64,000 nt of DNA, taken from contig CAVQPS010000011.1 in the NCBI GenBank assembly GCA_963714795.1, positions 30,071-94,070 of the forward strand, written 5' to 3'. Each line of letters begins with the position of its first letter. Positions within the stretch are counted from its first letter, which is position 1. Position numbers and translations under genes: made by a program. Source of the stretch: DATIXJ01 sp963714795 (GTDB lineage Bacteria > Bacteroidota > Ignavibacteria > UBA10030 > SZUA-254). Shown in pieces: positions 1 to 10,249 of this stretch. The notes beneath the pieces are model-generated. The model was not told the DNA's origin, ran no database searches, and saw only the letters and a list, made by a program, of their open reading frames with translations.

Positions 1-163
1 GAATGAGAATCGATCTGCCGGATAACGAACCGAAATAATTCTTCATCACCTCAACGACACCTTTACCGGCATGTTCCATGAGAACAATACCGGGAATGTG
101 TAATTGCCGGATGGCAAAGCGGTCACATGCCTGCATCTCAGCCGATGTGACGACAGTTTCCAC
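1..163 (-). CDS. nnr: NAD(P)H-hydrate epimerase/dehydratase, N-terminal fragment
   Basis: This is the first 54 or so codons of a minus-strand gene that runs off the left edge. It starts at a GTG five bases after the nuoN stop. The product begins METVVTSAEMQACDRFAIRQ and continues with IPGIVLMEHAGKGVVEVM, the usual opening of the YjeF_N fold (SAEM, then A.D, then GIPG..LMENAG). YjeF_N epimerises R-NADHX and R-NADPHX. Most bacterial versions are fused to a C-terminal ADP/ATP-dependent dehydratase, which cannot be checked here. An upstream in-frame TAA limits the start to this GTG or a CTG nearby. The five-base gap implies co-transcription with nuoN, which suits a repair enzyme for nicotinamide cofactors. 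Confidence 0.8.
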   Translation of the reverse strand, partial: METVVTSAEMQACDRFAIRQLHIPGIVLMEHAGKGVVEVMKNYFGSLSGRSILI

Positions 164-168
164 GGAGG

Positions 169-1593
169 TCAGTAAAGATTAGTGATGAGAGAGAGAATCG
201 ACGAAGGAAAAACGCCAAGCTCGAGCACGACACACGCGGCAATCGCAACGACGGCAATGCTCTGAAACGAAGGCCGGCTGTCGGAAAGAGAAGTTTCTCC
301 ATCCTGAAAATACATGATCATGACAAGACGAAGATAATAATAGACTGAAATCAAACTCGTCATCACGCCGACAATGGCAAGCCATGTAAGATTGGCATTG
401 ATTGCGGCGAGAAAGATATAATATTTCCCGATGAAACCCGCGAACGGCGGAATGCCTGCAAGAGAAAACATAAAGACCGTCATGACGAGGGCAAGGAACG
501 GACGTTTCGTTCCGAGCCCGGCATAATCTGCAAACTCGAGGCTCTTTTCTTCTTCACGTTCGAGAAATGAAAGAACGCCGAACGCGCCGATATTCATGAA
601 CGTGTAGGAAACGAGATAAAAAATAATTCCGTTCCGACCAAGCTGATTCGCGGCGGCAAGTCCGGCAAGCATGTATCCAGCATGCGCGATGCTCGAATAG
701 GCAAGCATCCGTTTGATATTCGTTTGGGCGATGGCAATGATATTGCCGCCGATCATCGACGCGGCGGCAAGAACAGCCAGAACAATTTTCAAACGTTCTG
801 CATTCTCAAAATGATGAGCGAAGACAAGAATGAAAGCCGAGAACGCGGCAGCTTTTGCTCCGGTCGACATGAATCCGGAAATTGGCGTCGGCGAACCTTG
901 ATAAACATCAGGAATCCACATATGAAAAGGAACGGCGCCCACTTTAAAGGAAAATCCAACAAGCAATAATCCGATACCGCTCCAGAAGAACGGCGATGAA
1001 GAAAGAACTCCAAAATTCTGCACAATCGGTTGAAGACGTGTCGTACCGGTTGCTCCGTAAATCAATGCGATTCCATACAGCAAAAATCCGGTTGCAAATG
1101 CGCCGAGCAAGAAATATTTCAATGACGATTCATTTGCGATGGGACGATTGCGGATGAAACCGGCGAGGATATAAAGACAAATCGACATTAACTCCAGACC
1201 GAGGAAAATAATAATAAGATCGGCGGCGATAGCCATGAGTATCATGCCGGTTGTTGCAAATAAAATCAGAAGGTAAAATTCACCGAAATCTTTATGTTCT
1301 TTTTTGATATAATCGCGGAGAAGAACGATCGTGAGCAATGCGGCAATGAGAAAGAGTGTCGAAAAGAAAGCGCCAAATCCTCCGACGGTAATCATATTGT
1401 TGAATGCAAATCCGGAATTCGAAATCGATGTCGCACTCAGAACAATACAAACGATCAAACCAACCAACGAAATCCAGTAACTGATCTTTTCGCTTTCATG
1501 AACAAGCGCTTCGATCAGCAATACCAGTAATGATAATGATACCAACGAAATAAGAGGCAACGCGCCGATAAAATCTAATGACATAACATTCAA
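169..1593 (-). CDS. nuoN: NADH-quinone oxidoreductase subunit N
   Basis: This is an antiporter-like proton-pumping subunit of membrane complex I. The 474-residue product is hydrophobic throughout and carries the subunit-N signature PFHMWIPDVYQGSPTP around residue 225, with the conserved MLAYSSIAHAGYML stretch near residue 295. Its length is normal for NuoN. The listed start is TTG, with AGGA about ten bases upstream; an ATG three codons later (1584) is the alternative. It is separated from nuoM by about 5 kb holding three unrelated genes, instead of following nuoM directly. It is followed five bases later by the nnr fragment. Confidence 0.95.
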   Translation of the reverse strand: MNVMSLDFIGALPLISLVSLSLLVLLIEALVHESEKISYWISLVGLIVCIVLSATSISNSGFAFNNMITVGGFGAFFSTLFLIAALLTIVLLRDYIKKEHKDFGEFYLLILFATTGMILMAIAADLIIIFLGLELMSICLYILAGFIRNRPIANESSLKYFLLGAFATGFLLYGIALIYGATGTTRLQPIVQNFGVLSSSPFFWSGIGLLLVGFSFKVGAVPFHMWIPDVYQGSPTPISGFMSTGAKAAAFSAFILVFAHHFENAERLKIVLAVLAAASMIGGNIIAIAQTNIKRMLAYSSIAHAGYMLAGLAAANQLGRNGIIFYLVSYTFMNIGAFGVLSFLEREEEKSLEFADYAGLGTKRPFLALVMTVFMFSLAGIPPFAGFIGKYYIFLAAINANLTWLAIVGVMTSLISVYYYLRLVMIMYFQDGETSLSDSRPSFQSIAVVAIAACVVLELGVFPSSILSLITNLY

Positions 1594-1857
1594 CTGATGT
1601 AAGTCCTAATATTTGGGATGTGAAGCACGAATTTCTTCTGACGATTTCAAAAATAGGAATTTTTCTGATGAAAAACAAAGGATGGGAATAAATACCAGCC
1701 CGTCATGGTGAGGGTAGTCTCCCGAAGGTCCCAAAGGGATCCCTTTGCGGAGATGCCTTCGGCAGAACCATGTCCGGAGGCATTTTAGATTGCTCAGACT
1801 GGATTCCCGATAAAAGCGTTCGGGAATGACCGGCCATTTAAGTTTTTAACATAGTAA

Positions 1858-1882
1858 CTGGGAGGAAGTTCTACTTCCGACC
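1858..1882 (-). repeat. 25-bp hairpin repeat, copy 1 (inverted)
   Basis: On the minus strand this matches the consensus GGTCGG-N-AGT followed by GGA or its variant and ACT-N-CCTCCCAG. The inner stem is GGAAGT/ACTTCC with a three-base loop. The stem bases differ from copies 2 and 3, but pairing is kept. Confidence 0.75.
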
Positions 1883-2030
1883 AATAATCCTGATGCGTAG
1901 TCGGCTGCATCGTCATCCCGACATGCTTCTGGTCGGGATCTAAACTCCGCAAACTCGGAATAAATGCTGAATAAAAGTCCCAAGGGGATCACTTTGTGAC
2001 ATTTCAGCAAGACGAGGGATTTCCGTAAAT

Positions 2031-2055
2031 GGTCGGTAGTGGAACTACCTCCCAG
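2031..2055 (+). repeat. 25-bp hairpin repeat, copy 2
   Basis: Same element as at 1858-1882, in direct orientation. The inner stem is GGTAGT/ACTACC around GGA, flanked by GGTC on the left and TCCCAG on the right. It lies 13 bases before copy 3. Confidence 0.75.
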
Positions 2056-2068
2056 CATAGCCGCATAG

Positions 2069-2093
2069 GGTCGGCAGTGGAACTGCCTCCCAG
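2069..2093 (+). repeat. 25-bp hairpin repeat, copy 3
   Basis: Third copy of the element. The inner stem is GGCAGT/ACTGCC around GGA. The variable stem pair is C-G here, T-A in copy 2 and A-T in copy 1, so the base changes are compensatory. Confidence 0.75.
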
Positions 2094-2222
2094 CCCGATT
2101 ACGAAAATTGGTCATTAACGATTTTTTTTGTAACTTTACAGCCGAATTCAAGTATACCGTAACAATATGAAATCAAATCATGAGAGTTCGTTCCCGTTTC
2201 GCCATTATTGAAAGGGTCATCT

Positions 2223-4108
2223 ATGCAGTTGCAGAAATACTTTCTTATCGTCCTCACAATCATTTTGTTCGGAGGACAAACCATGTTTAGCCAGGAACGC
2301 GACCGCAGTAAAGTTCCCGACAAGTTTAAATGGAATCTTGCCGACATTTATCCGAGCGACGATGCGTGGAAAACGGCAAAGGAAAAATTCGTTGCCGATA
2401 TTCCGGCAATCGAGGCGTACAAAGGAACGCTCGCAACATCGGCGCAAAAACTGCTCGGCTGTCTCGACTACGTTAACCTGCTGTCGAAAGATTATTCCCG
2501 CCTGTCCGTCTATGCGAGCATGAGCTCGGATCAGGATACGCGCGAATCGAAATATCTTGCCATGTCACAGGAAATGGGTCAAATCGGAGCGACATTCGCC
2601 GCCAAGGCATCGTTCATCGAACCGGAAATTCTGAAGATCGATCAAACGACCATCGACGGATTTCTGAAAAGCGAACCGAAGTTAGGAATTTATGCTCATT
2701 ATTTGGGCGACATTCTCCGCCGCAAAGCCCACACATTTCCGAAGGCGAAGAAAAAATTATCGCCGACGCCGGATTGATGGCTGATGCACCGGCGAATATT
2801 TTCGGCATGTTTCTCCGATGCCGATTTTCCTTATGCCGACGTGACATTAAGCGACGGCAAAACGATGAAGGTCGATAAACCGAATCTCGCCGTCCTCCGC
2901 TCAAGCCCGAACCGTGAAGACCGCAAGAAAGCGTTCGCAACATTCTTCGGCCGGCTCGACGAATACCGCCGGACATTCGGAACGCAACTTTACGGTGAAG
3001 TGAAGAAAGATATGTTCTACATGCAGGCGCGAAATTATAATTCTTCTCTCGAATCCGCTCTCGACGGAAGCAATATTCCGGTGCAGGTCTATCACAGCTT
3101 GATCGACAATGTGGATGCAAATCTTCCCACATTCCAGCGTTACCTGAAATTACGGAAGCGGATACTCGGCGTCGACACGTTGCATTACTACGATCTGTAT
3201 GCACCGCTCGTCGCCGGAACCAATCTTCATTACACGATCGATGAAGCAGAAAAAAATGTTCTCGCCGCGTTGAAGCCGCTCGGCGATGATTATCTTTCCG
3301 TCGTGAAGAAAGCGCTCAGTGAACGGTGGGTCGATTATTATCCGACGGAAGGCAAACGTGCCGGCGCATATTCCAACGGCGGAGCATACGACATTCATCC
3401 GTACATGCTGTTGAATTACAACGGCAAGTACGACGATGTGAGCACCCTCGCCCACGAAATGGGTCACACGATGCACAGCTATTATTCGAATAAAAATCAG
3501 CCGTACGTGAATTCCAATTATGCAACGTTCGTCGCAGAAGTCGCTTCGACATTCAATGAAGCTTTCTTCATCGAATACATGTTGAAGCAGATTAAAGACG
3601 ATAAAGTCCGGCTTTCATTGCTCGGCAATTATCTCGAAGGAATCAAAGGAACGGTATTCCGCCAAGCACAGTTTGCGGAATTCGAACTGAAGATTCATGA
3701 GCTTGCTGAAAAAGGAGAATCGCTGACCGGCGATAAACTCGACGAAGTGTATATGGGAATCACGAAGAAATATTACGGGCACGATAAAGGCGTCTGCATC
3801 GTCGATGACGAAATAAAATCGGAATGGGCATACATTCCGCATTTTTATTACGATTTCTATGTGTTCCAGTATGCGACATCGTTCACTGCGTCGGCGGCGT
3901 TATCGGAGAAAGTATTATCCGGCGATGAAGCGACAACGAAACCGCTATCTCAAATTCATTTCGTCCGGCAGTTCCGAGTATCCCGTTGATTTGCTCAAGA
4001 AAGCGCGGCGTCGATATGATGACCTCCGCCCCGTTCGATTTGACGATGAAAAAAATGAACCGCGTGATGGATGAAATAGAAGAGATTCTGAATCGAATGA
4101 ATAAATAA
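2223..4108 (+). pseudogene. pepF: Oligoendopeptidase F (M3 family), broken by four single-base indels
   Basis: This is an exported zinc oligopeptidase. The ATG at 2223 follows GAAAGGG at good spacing and opens a signal peptide (MQLQKYFLIVLTIILFGG...FSQ). The zinc motif HEMGH lies in LAHEMGHTMHSYYSN near 3450-3490, typical of PepF. The reading frame changes four times: one base missing near 2737-2741, one extra near 2809-2812 (the frame between reads EGEEKIIADAGLMADAPAN), one extra near 3942, and one extra near 4006. The true C-terminus ends EEILNRMNK at 4108. The first two changes cancel. Full length corrected is about 628 residues, normal for M3B enzymes. The coding sense between the breaks is intact, so sequence error is as likely as real decay. 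Confidence 0.85.
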
Positions 4109-4116
4109 ATCGAGAT

Positions 4117-4220
4117 GTGCGACTCACTTTGCGAGTCCTAAACCTTGCGAAGGTAATTTATCCCGCTTTAAGCGGGATAAACTCACCTTCGCAAGGTTGC
4201 ACAAAGAAAGTGAGTCGCAC
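4117..4220. repeat. Long inverted repeat downstream of pepF
   Basis: These are nested arms: GTGCGACTCACTTT (4117-4130) pairs perfectly with 4207-4220; AACCTTGCGAAGGT (4141-4154) pairs with 4185-4198; and TTTATCCCGCTT/AAGCGGGATAAA forms the apex at 4157-4181. Only the short segments 4131-4140 and 4199-4206 do not pair. The structure lies between the pepF stop and the terminator. No ORF is present. It may be a palindromic mobile repeat or a processed RNA hairpin. Confidence 0.8.
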
Positions 4221-4238
4221 GTCATTGGATAAAATAAG

Positions 4239-4272
4239 TCCCGTTCCCCGAAAAGAGGGCCGGGATTTTTTT
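4239..4272 (+). terminator. Rho-independent terminator for pepF
   Basis: TCCCG and CGGGA form the outer stem, with an inner CCC/GGG pairing around GAAAAGA, followed directly by eight T residues on the plus strand. It follows the long inverted repeat. The minus-strand transporter gene ends at its last base. Confidence 0.75.
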
Positions 4273-5691
4273 TATCGGAAAAAGAAAAACCAGATAATCG
4301 CAACGATCGGAAGCAGCACAGGCAGTGTATATTTACCAACATATCCGGCAAACGTCGGCATTTCCACCCCACTCTGTTCTGCAATCGACTTCACCATAAA
4401 ATTCGGACCGTTGCCGATGTACGTTCCCGCCCCGAACATCACCGCAGCGATTGAAATTGCTTTCAGATACACCGGATAATTTCCGATAAGGTACGAAACA
4501 TTGATTTTATCGACCGGAACATTTCCGGAAGCGACAAGATCTGAATGATATTTCATCAATGTTGTAAATGTATTCCGGATTTCTTCGGCATGAGCGCCTG
4601 CAACAGCCGCAAGATCCGATCCGTGTGTTGAAATAAGGTGTTGGACTTGCTGAATGATATTCTGATCGACAAACAATCCGATAGAAGCGCTCAGGAAATT
4701 TAAATATGTCGGTGCGTTGTCGAGCACGCTGGAAAGAATTCCGGTGCCCCAGTAAAATTGTCCGGCTGAACTGATGCCGATCGATGCCGAATGCATTTCG
4801 AGCCAGTCGAGAGCCGGAACCATCGTTGCAAAAATTCCCAAAAACAAAATCGCAACTTCTTTGATCGGAAGAAATGAAAATGCATTTTTCCGGTGAATTT
4901 CTTTCTTTGTCGTCATAATAAGAACCTGCTGCAGCAAGCAGCATAATTGCCTCACGAAGCATCGGCGGATGCTGAATAAACACCGCAAGCAGAATCATCG
5001 CAAGAAAAATTCCATTATGTAAGCCGCTCACTTCCGCTTCTTCATGCAATTCCGCTTCGGCAAGATGACGCTTTTCGGCTTCATATTTCTTCAAACCGAA
5101 ATAATCGAAACCATAAAACACTGCCAACAGTAAACCGATTGCGAGCAACCAGATGTGCCATGCATTTCCGACCAGCCAGAAAAACGGAACGCCGCGAAGA
5201 TATCCGAGAAACAGCGGCGGATCGCCGATCGGCGTGAGCGCGCCGCCAATATTACTCACGATGAAAATAAAAAAGACAATATGGAATCCCCGAAGCCGGT
5301 ACTTATTGACGCGCAGGTATGGACGGATCAAAATCATCGAAGCGCCGGTCGTTCCGATAACATTCGAAACGATCGCGCCGATGGAGAGAAGAATGACATT
5401 CGTCAGCGGCGTCGACTTCCCTTTGATGCGTATATGGATTCCGCCCGACACCACAAACAACGAGCCGATGAGAATGATGAAGCTGAGATATTCCGTTCCG
5501 GAATGCACCATCCGGTCCGGATTACCGAGAAAGAAGATGTAATAAACGACCGTAATCGCTCCCAGCGACAACGAAACGTGCGGATAGAACTTCTCCCACC
5601 ATCGTTTGCTAACGAACGGCATAACCGCAATGGCAAGCAAAAGAAGTACGAACGGAATCATCATGAAAGAATCCACAGGTTGGGAGTTCAA
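4272..5691 (-). CDS. Sodium/proton or citrate-type ion transporter (CitMHS/NhaD-like), one frameshift
   Basis: This is an integral inner-membrane transporter of the ion-transporter superfamily. The N-terminal part runs from 5691 and includes the conserved stretch SNIGGALTPIGDPPLFLGYL near residue 145, the hallmark loop of ArsB/NhaD/CitMHS relatives. After ...MLLAAAGSYY the frame is lost; the next frame resumes TTKKEIHRKNAFSFLP and carries FYWGTGILSSVLDNAPTYLNF, the second hallmark (SS.LDNAPTY). One extra base near 4913-4914 explains the break, giving about 472 residues. The transported ion cannot be told from sequence; a Na+/H+ exchanger is the commonest annotation for this form. It lies between an XAC2610-like gene and convergent pepF, inside the split nuo region. 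Confidence 0.8.
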
Positions 5692-5738
5692 TTCTTCACC
5701 GCCAAATATAAGTTGTTAAACACGTGCACGCAAATTCA

Positions 5739-6656
5739 CTAACGAGGAATTCGTTGGTGTTTTTTCATAACCCATTTGCCGGCTTTTGCTTCTTTGATAG
5801 TAATGTCAACAAATTTTTTCCCATGTTCATCAGTGGAGTAGTCATAAATTTTTTCTTTCAAGAGAAACCAAGGCAAGTGTTCTTCAGATACATTTACCCC
5901 GTTACGCTTTTGGTCATCAGTAGCATACTCAAACCCTACCTTTGTTATTTTTGAGACAATTTGGAGTGTATCGTCGACGCGTTCATAGGTTGTAAACGTG
6001 GGCGTATTAATACTATCATCGGAAATTATGATTCTTTTTACCACTATTAATGAATCATCGACCAGATTCTCTATTGTGGAAACATTTTCAGAATAATGAT
6101 CCCTGTATATCATCTTAAGATGACCATCGAGAAACTTGTATGAGCATTCTTCGCTTTCTCTGCCTCTAAAGAACTGTTCGAAAGTGTTGATTTCCTGCTT
6201 ATTAGGATTGACGCTGAGATTAGGATGTCCGCTAAACTCTTCATTAAAAACAAAAATCATTTTTGAAGTATCGAATAAATAGATTGTGCTAAATTCACTA
6301 TACTCGACATTCCCGGCTTCAATCTTAAGGTCGTTATAGCCGTCGAAATTGATATCAACAAGCTCAAAGTTATGGACTTCATCACCGGTGTCAAGGATTG
6401 TCTGATGAATTTTAGGATTGTTAATTTGAAAAATGTCAAACCTGTTTACAGTTGCGTGAAACGAACTCTCGCGTGGAAAAGTGTGCTTGATAATATATGG
6501 AGGAAGACCGTGAGCGATTAATACGGTATCAATCTTAGTTTCATTTTCCAGTTCCGATTGGGCTAAACATACAGAAGTAAAGTTGTTTGATTCTAAAATC
6601 CAGAAAAGCAAACAGAGGAAAATGAATTTCAATAATTTAGTCTGTGGAAAAATCAT
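5739..6656 (-). CDS. Secreted XAC2610-like hypothetical protein
   Basis: The product is 305 residues. The ATG at 6656 is chosen because GGAGGG lies eight bases upstream and a hydrophobic export signal follows at once (LLKFIFLCLLFWIL...CLAQS). The mature part contains VDINFDGYNDLKIEAGN near residue 100, an Asp-rich FG-GAP/XAC2610-type loop (D.N.DGY.D). This suggests a calcium-bound beta-propeller blade or a periplasmic lysozyme-inhibitor-like fold. The remainder is beta-rich and not recognised. It is encoded 78 bases after nuoM on the same strand, so it could be read from the nuo transcript, but nothing links it to complex I. No function is proposed. Confidence 0.65.
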   Translation of the reverse strand: MIFPQTKLLKFIFLCLLFWILESNNFTSVCLAQSELENETKIDTVLIAHGLPPYIIKHTFPRESSFHATVNRFDIFQINNPKIHQTILDTGDEVHNFELVDINFDGYNDLKIEAGNVEYSEFSTIYLFDTSKMIFVFNEEFSGHPNLSVNPNKQEINTFEQFFRGRESEECSYKFLDGHLKMIYRDHYSENVSTIENLVDDSLIVVKRIIISDDSINTPTFTTYERVDDTLQIVSKITKVGFEYATDDQKRNGVNVSEEHLPWFLLKEKIYDYSTDEHGKKFVDITIKEAKAGKWVMKKHQRIPR

Positions 6657-6734
6657 GCGATGTGTCCCTCCTTGCAACGAATATTAAGATAACAATCGAA
6701 AAGACAAGCAGTCCGTCGCAGAGTCATCTGAACG

Positions 6735-8276
6735 CTACGGCGCACCGATCCCTTGCGTTGACGCGAATGAATGACTGACAAATGTCTGAACAACGGCAAC
6801 AATCTGTTTGGACTTTGCAGCAGACATATTCAGGAATGAATTCGGTGCAATACCGATCCACACGATAAACACAAGAACCGGAATCAGCACGGCGAGTTCA
6901 CGTTTCGAAACATCTTTCAGTCCGCGATTTTCCGAGTTTGTCACATTTCCGAAAATCACACGCTGGTACATCCACAACAGATACACAGCGGCGAAAATAA
7001 CTCCCGTTGCCGCAAAAATCGTATACCAGTTGCTGATGAACGCAGAATGAAATGCTCCAAGTAAAATCAAAAACTCACCGATGAAGCCGTTCAATCCGGG
7101 CAAGCCGATCGAAGAGAGTGAAACTATTAAAAATATCGTCGAAAGAACCGGCATCACTTTGGCAAGCCCGCCGAATTCAGAAATGAGACGCGTATGGCGG
7201 CGATCATAAATCATTCCGACAATCAAAAATAACGCTCCGGTTGAAAGTCCGTGGTTGACCATCTGTATGATTGCGCCCTGAATTCCTTCCGGCGTCAATG
7301 CAAAAATGCCGAGAACGACAAATCCCAAATGGCTCACTGATGAATATGCGACAAGTTTCTTGATATCGGTCTGCACCATCGAAACCAGCGCGCCGTAAAT
7401 GATGCCGATGACGGCAAGTGCGCAAATGTACGGCATGAAGACAACGGTCGCCTGCGGAAACAATGGCAGACAAAAACGAAGCAAACCGTATGTTCCCATT
7501 TTCAGCAACACGCCGGCAAGAATAACGCTTCCGGCAGTCGGCGCTTCGACGTGCGCATCCGGAAGCCACGTATGAAACGGAAACAGCGGCACTTTAATGG
7601 CGAAGCTTAATGTAAATGCAAGAAACATCCACGATTGAATTGCGAGAGGAATTCTTGGTCCGATATTATATAACGTTTGGAGATCGGTTGTGAATTGTCC
7701 GGTCGGTTGTGTGGTGGCGAAATATCCCAGACAGAGAATGGCAACCAGCATCAGCAAACTGCCGAACATCGTATACAAAAAGAATTTTATCGCGGCATAA
7801 ATCCTGTTTTCACCGCCCCAGATGCCGATAATGAAATACATCGGGATCAGCATCGCTTCCCAGAAAATGTAGAACAAAAACAGATCGATCGAACAGAACA
7901 CGCCGAGCATGCCGGTTTCCAATAACAGGAGCATGATCGTATATTCTTTCACACGTTTTTGTATCGAATTCCACGACGAGAGCATGGCAATCGGCGTCAG
8001 GAAAGTCGTCAACAACACGAGCAGAATCGAAAGCCCGTCGACGCCAACATGATACGAAGAGTTGAACGCAGGAATCCACACAACACGGTGCTCAAATTGA
8101 AAGTGGGAATTCGAGGAATCAAAATTATACGCAAGCCAGAGTGAAAGGACGAACGTCAGCACGCTGACGGCAATGCCGAAACCTTTCAACAACCCGGCTT
8201 TCTCTTTATTCAAAAAAAGAAGAACGAATATTCCGGCAACCGGTAAAAAGATAAGATATGTAAGAATGTCTGCCAT
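6735..8276 (-). CDS. nuoM: NADH-quinone oxidoreductase subunit M
   Basis: This is a proton-translocating antiporter-like subunit of complex I. It has 513 residues and is hydrophobic throughout. The signature PFHTWLPDAHVEAPTAGSV lies near residue 225, followed by KLVAYSSVSHLGFV near residue 310. The Glu in the early segment LFYIFWEAMLIPMYFIIG matches the conserved membrane glutamate of NuoM. Length is normal. The start follows the nuoL stop by eight bases, so translation is likely coupled. Confidence 0.96.
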   Translation of the reverse strand: MADILTYLIFLPVAGIFVLLFLNKEKAGLLKGFGIAVSVLTFVLSLWLAYNFDSSNSHFQFEHRVVWIPAFNSSYHVGVDGLSILLVLLTTFLTPIAMLSSWNSIQKRVKEYTIMLLLLETGMLGVFCSIDLFLFYIFWEAMLIPMYFIIGIWGGENRIYAAIKFFLYTMFGSLLMLVAILCLGYFATTQPTGQFTTDLQTLYNIGPRIPLAIQSWMFLAFTLSFAIKVPLFPFHTWLPDAHVEAPTAGSVILAGVLLKMGTYGLLRFCLPLFPQATVVFMPYICALAVIGIIYGALVSMVQTDIKKLVAYSSVSHLGFVVLGIFALTPEGIQGAIIQMVNHGLSTGALFLIVGMIYDRRHTRLISEFGGLAKVMPVLSTIFLIVSLSSIGLPGLNGFIGEFLILLGAFHSAFISNWYTIFAATGVIFAAVYLLWMYQRVIFGNVTNSENRGLKDVSKRELAVLIPVLVFIVWIGIAPNSFLNMSAAKSKQIVAVVQTFVSHSFASTQGIGAP

Positions 8277-8284
8277 TATTTATT

Positions 8285-10238
8285 TCATCGTCCGAATAAG
8301 ATGCCGAGGATAACGATAACGCCGACCACGATGGCGAGCGCATAATTCTGAGCGAAGCCCGTTTGAATCTTCCTGAGCTTATTGCTCGCCCATGATGTCA
8401 CCGTCGCCGATCCGTTGACGATACCGTCGATAATTCCGACATCGATTCCTTTCCACAATAATTTCTCGGATACTTTCACCGTCGGTGTCACGATTGCAGC
8501 ATCATACACTTCATCCACATAATACTTATTCCACAATAATTTGTAGATGCCGCGGAACGACGAGGAAACTTTCTCCGCAATTTCGGGTCTCTTCAAATAA
8601 ATATTCCGTGCGAACCAAATTCCGGCAACTGCAATCGCAACGGAAAGAGCCATTAAAAGATATTCGATGGAAGAATCGGATTGCGGAACAAGAAGCAGTC
8701 GAACGTTTGCATGTTCAAAGATCGGATCGAGCCATTGTTCGATTGCGTTATTGCCGCCAAGACTGAGAGGAATTCCGACAAGTCCGCCAACGACGGAAAG
8801 CACGGCAAGAATAATCAACGGAATCGTCATCGCCTTCGGCGCTTCGTGCGGATGTTTGTCATGTCCCCAGCGTTCCGTTCCTTCGAACGTCAGAGAAACG
8901 AGACGGAACATATAAAACGCCGTCAGACCGGCGGTGAGCCAGCCGAGCACCCAGAACAGAACCGAGCCGTGAGAAAATGCCTGAAAGAGAATTTCATCCT
9001 TGCTGAAAAATCCTGACAGCGGCGGAATTCCGGCAATTGCCAGAGCGGCAATGAAAAATGTTTTGTACGTGGTCGGCATTTTCGATTTCAATCCGCCCAT
9101 ATTCTGAATATCCTGCTCATCATGCATTGCATGGATAACCGCCCCGGCTCCGAGGAACAACAATGCCTTGAAAAAGGCATGCGTCATCACGTGAAAAATA
9201 CCGGATGCAAAACTTCCCACGCCTAATCCGAGAAACATATATCCAAGCTGGCTGACAGTCGAATATGCAAGAACTTTTTTGATATCGTTTTGCACCAATC
9301 CCATCGTCGCGGCAAAGACTGCTGTCGCAACACCGACGATTGCGATGATATTCATCGTCGCAGGAGCTAACACAAACAAAATTGAACATCGCGCAACCAT
9401 ATACACGCCGGCGGTGACCATCGTAGCAGCATGAATAAGTGCGCTGACCGGTGTCGGACCTGCCATCGCGTCCGGCAACCAGATATACAACGGAATTTGC
9501 GCCGATTTTCCGGTCGCACCGAGAAACAACAGAAGTGTAATCCAGAAAAATGTTTTATCCCCTGCCGTTCCGACCGCGGCGGCACGGGAAAAAACATCAT
9601 CGAACGTCAAACTTCCGAAGTATTGGAAAATCATGAACATCGCGATGAGAAATCCGAAATCGCCGATGCGGTTGACGATGAATGCTTTCTTCGCGGCATC
9701 GGACGTCATCGCCGAACCCGGTTTGTAACCGCCGGTATCGAATTTCCGGTCGTGCCAGAATCCGATCAGAAGGAACGAACACAAACCGACTCCTTCCCAT
9801 CCCAAGAACATCAGCAAGGAAATTATTGGCGAGAACGAGATTCAGCATCATGAAGATGAAGAGATTCAGGTACGCGAAGAATCTCCAGAATCCATGATCG
9901 CCGTGCATGTAACCGATGGAATAGACATGAATCAGAAAACCGACGCCCGTCACGACAAGCGTCATCAAAATGGAAAGCTGGTCGACCTGATACGCCGCAT
10001 TGATCGACAATGATCCAGCCGTAATCCAGTTGAAAATGGTAACGATGTGCGAACGCCCCTCGACCGGAGAATTCAGCATTTCAAAAAAAATCGAAACAGC
10101 CCCGGCGAATGAAAGTCCGACCGCTCCGGCGCCGATCAAGCCGCTCAGTTTTTCGGAATTGATTTTCTTTCCGAAAAGTCCGTTCAACAGGAATCCGATA
10201 AACGGTGCAAGGACGATATAGCCGACATAATTATACAT
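8285..10238 (-). CDS. nuoL: NADH-quinone oxidoreductase subunit L, one frameshift
   Basis: This is the distal proton-pumping subunit of complex I with the long lateral helix. The first 139 or so codons (from 10238, MYNYVGYIVLAPFIGF) run to NLVLANNF. The gene then continues one frame over as LLMFLGWEGVGLCSFLLIGF. One extra base at 9818-9819 accounts for this, because NNFLLMFLGWEGVG is the normal NuoL sequence. The signature PLYIWLPDAMAGPTPVSALI lies downstream. Corrected length is about 650 residues, as expected. nuoJ, nuoK and nuoM around it are intact, which argues for a sequencing error rather than gene loss. Confidence 0.93.
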
Positions 10239-10249
10239 TTATTCCTGCA

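Larger units (their letters stand above)
1594..2222. repeat. Repeat-rich intergenic spacer between nuoN and pepF
   Basis: This spacer of about 630 bases between divergent genes has no convincing gene. It holds several short palindromes: CAAAGGGATCCCTTTG at 1732-1747; ATTCCCGA/TCGGGAAT at 1803-1810 and 1820-1827; and ATCCCGAC/GTCGGGAT at 1915-1922 and 1932-1939. It also holds three copies of a 25-base hairpin element, listed separately. A decayed copy of the 1732 palindrome lies near 1979-1999. Extragenic palindromes of this kind are usually dispersed through a genome. The nuoN and pepF promoters must lie here but are not obvious. Confidence 0.7.

Noticed and set aside
1594..2222. Small genes in the nuoN-pepF spacer
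   Set aside because: The frames are made of palindromic repeats and have no homology-like motifs or start signals.
9818..9819. Programmed ribosomal frameshift in nuoL
   Set aside because: No slippery heptamer or downstream structure was seen, and similar indels occur in many unrelated genes nearby.
8485..9853. Long plus-strand open frames opposite nuoL and nuoM
   Set aside because: They are antisense to conserved complex I genes, have no family motifs and no ribosome-binding sites; their residue content reflects the opposite strand.
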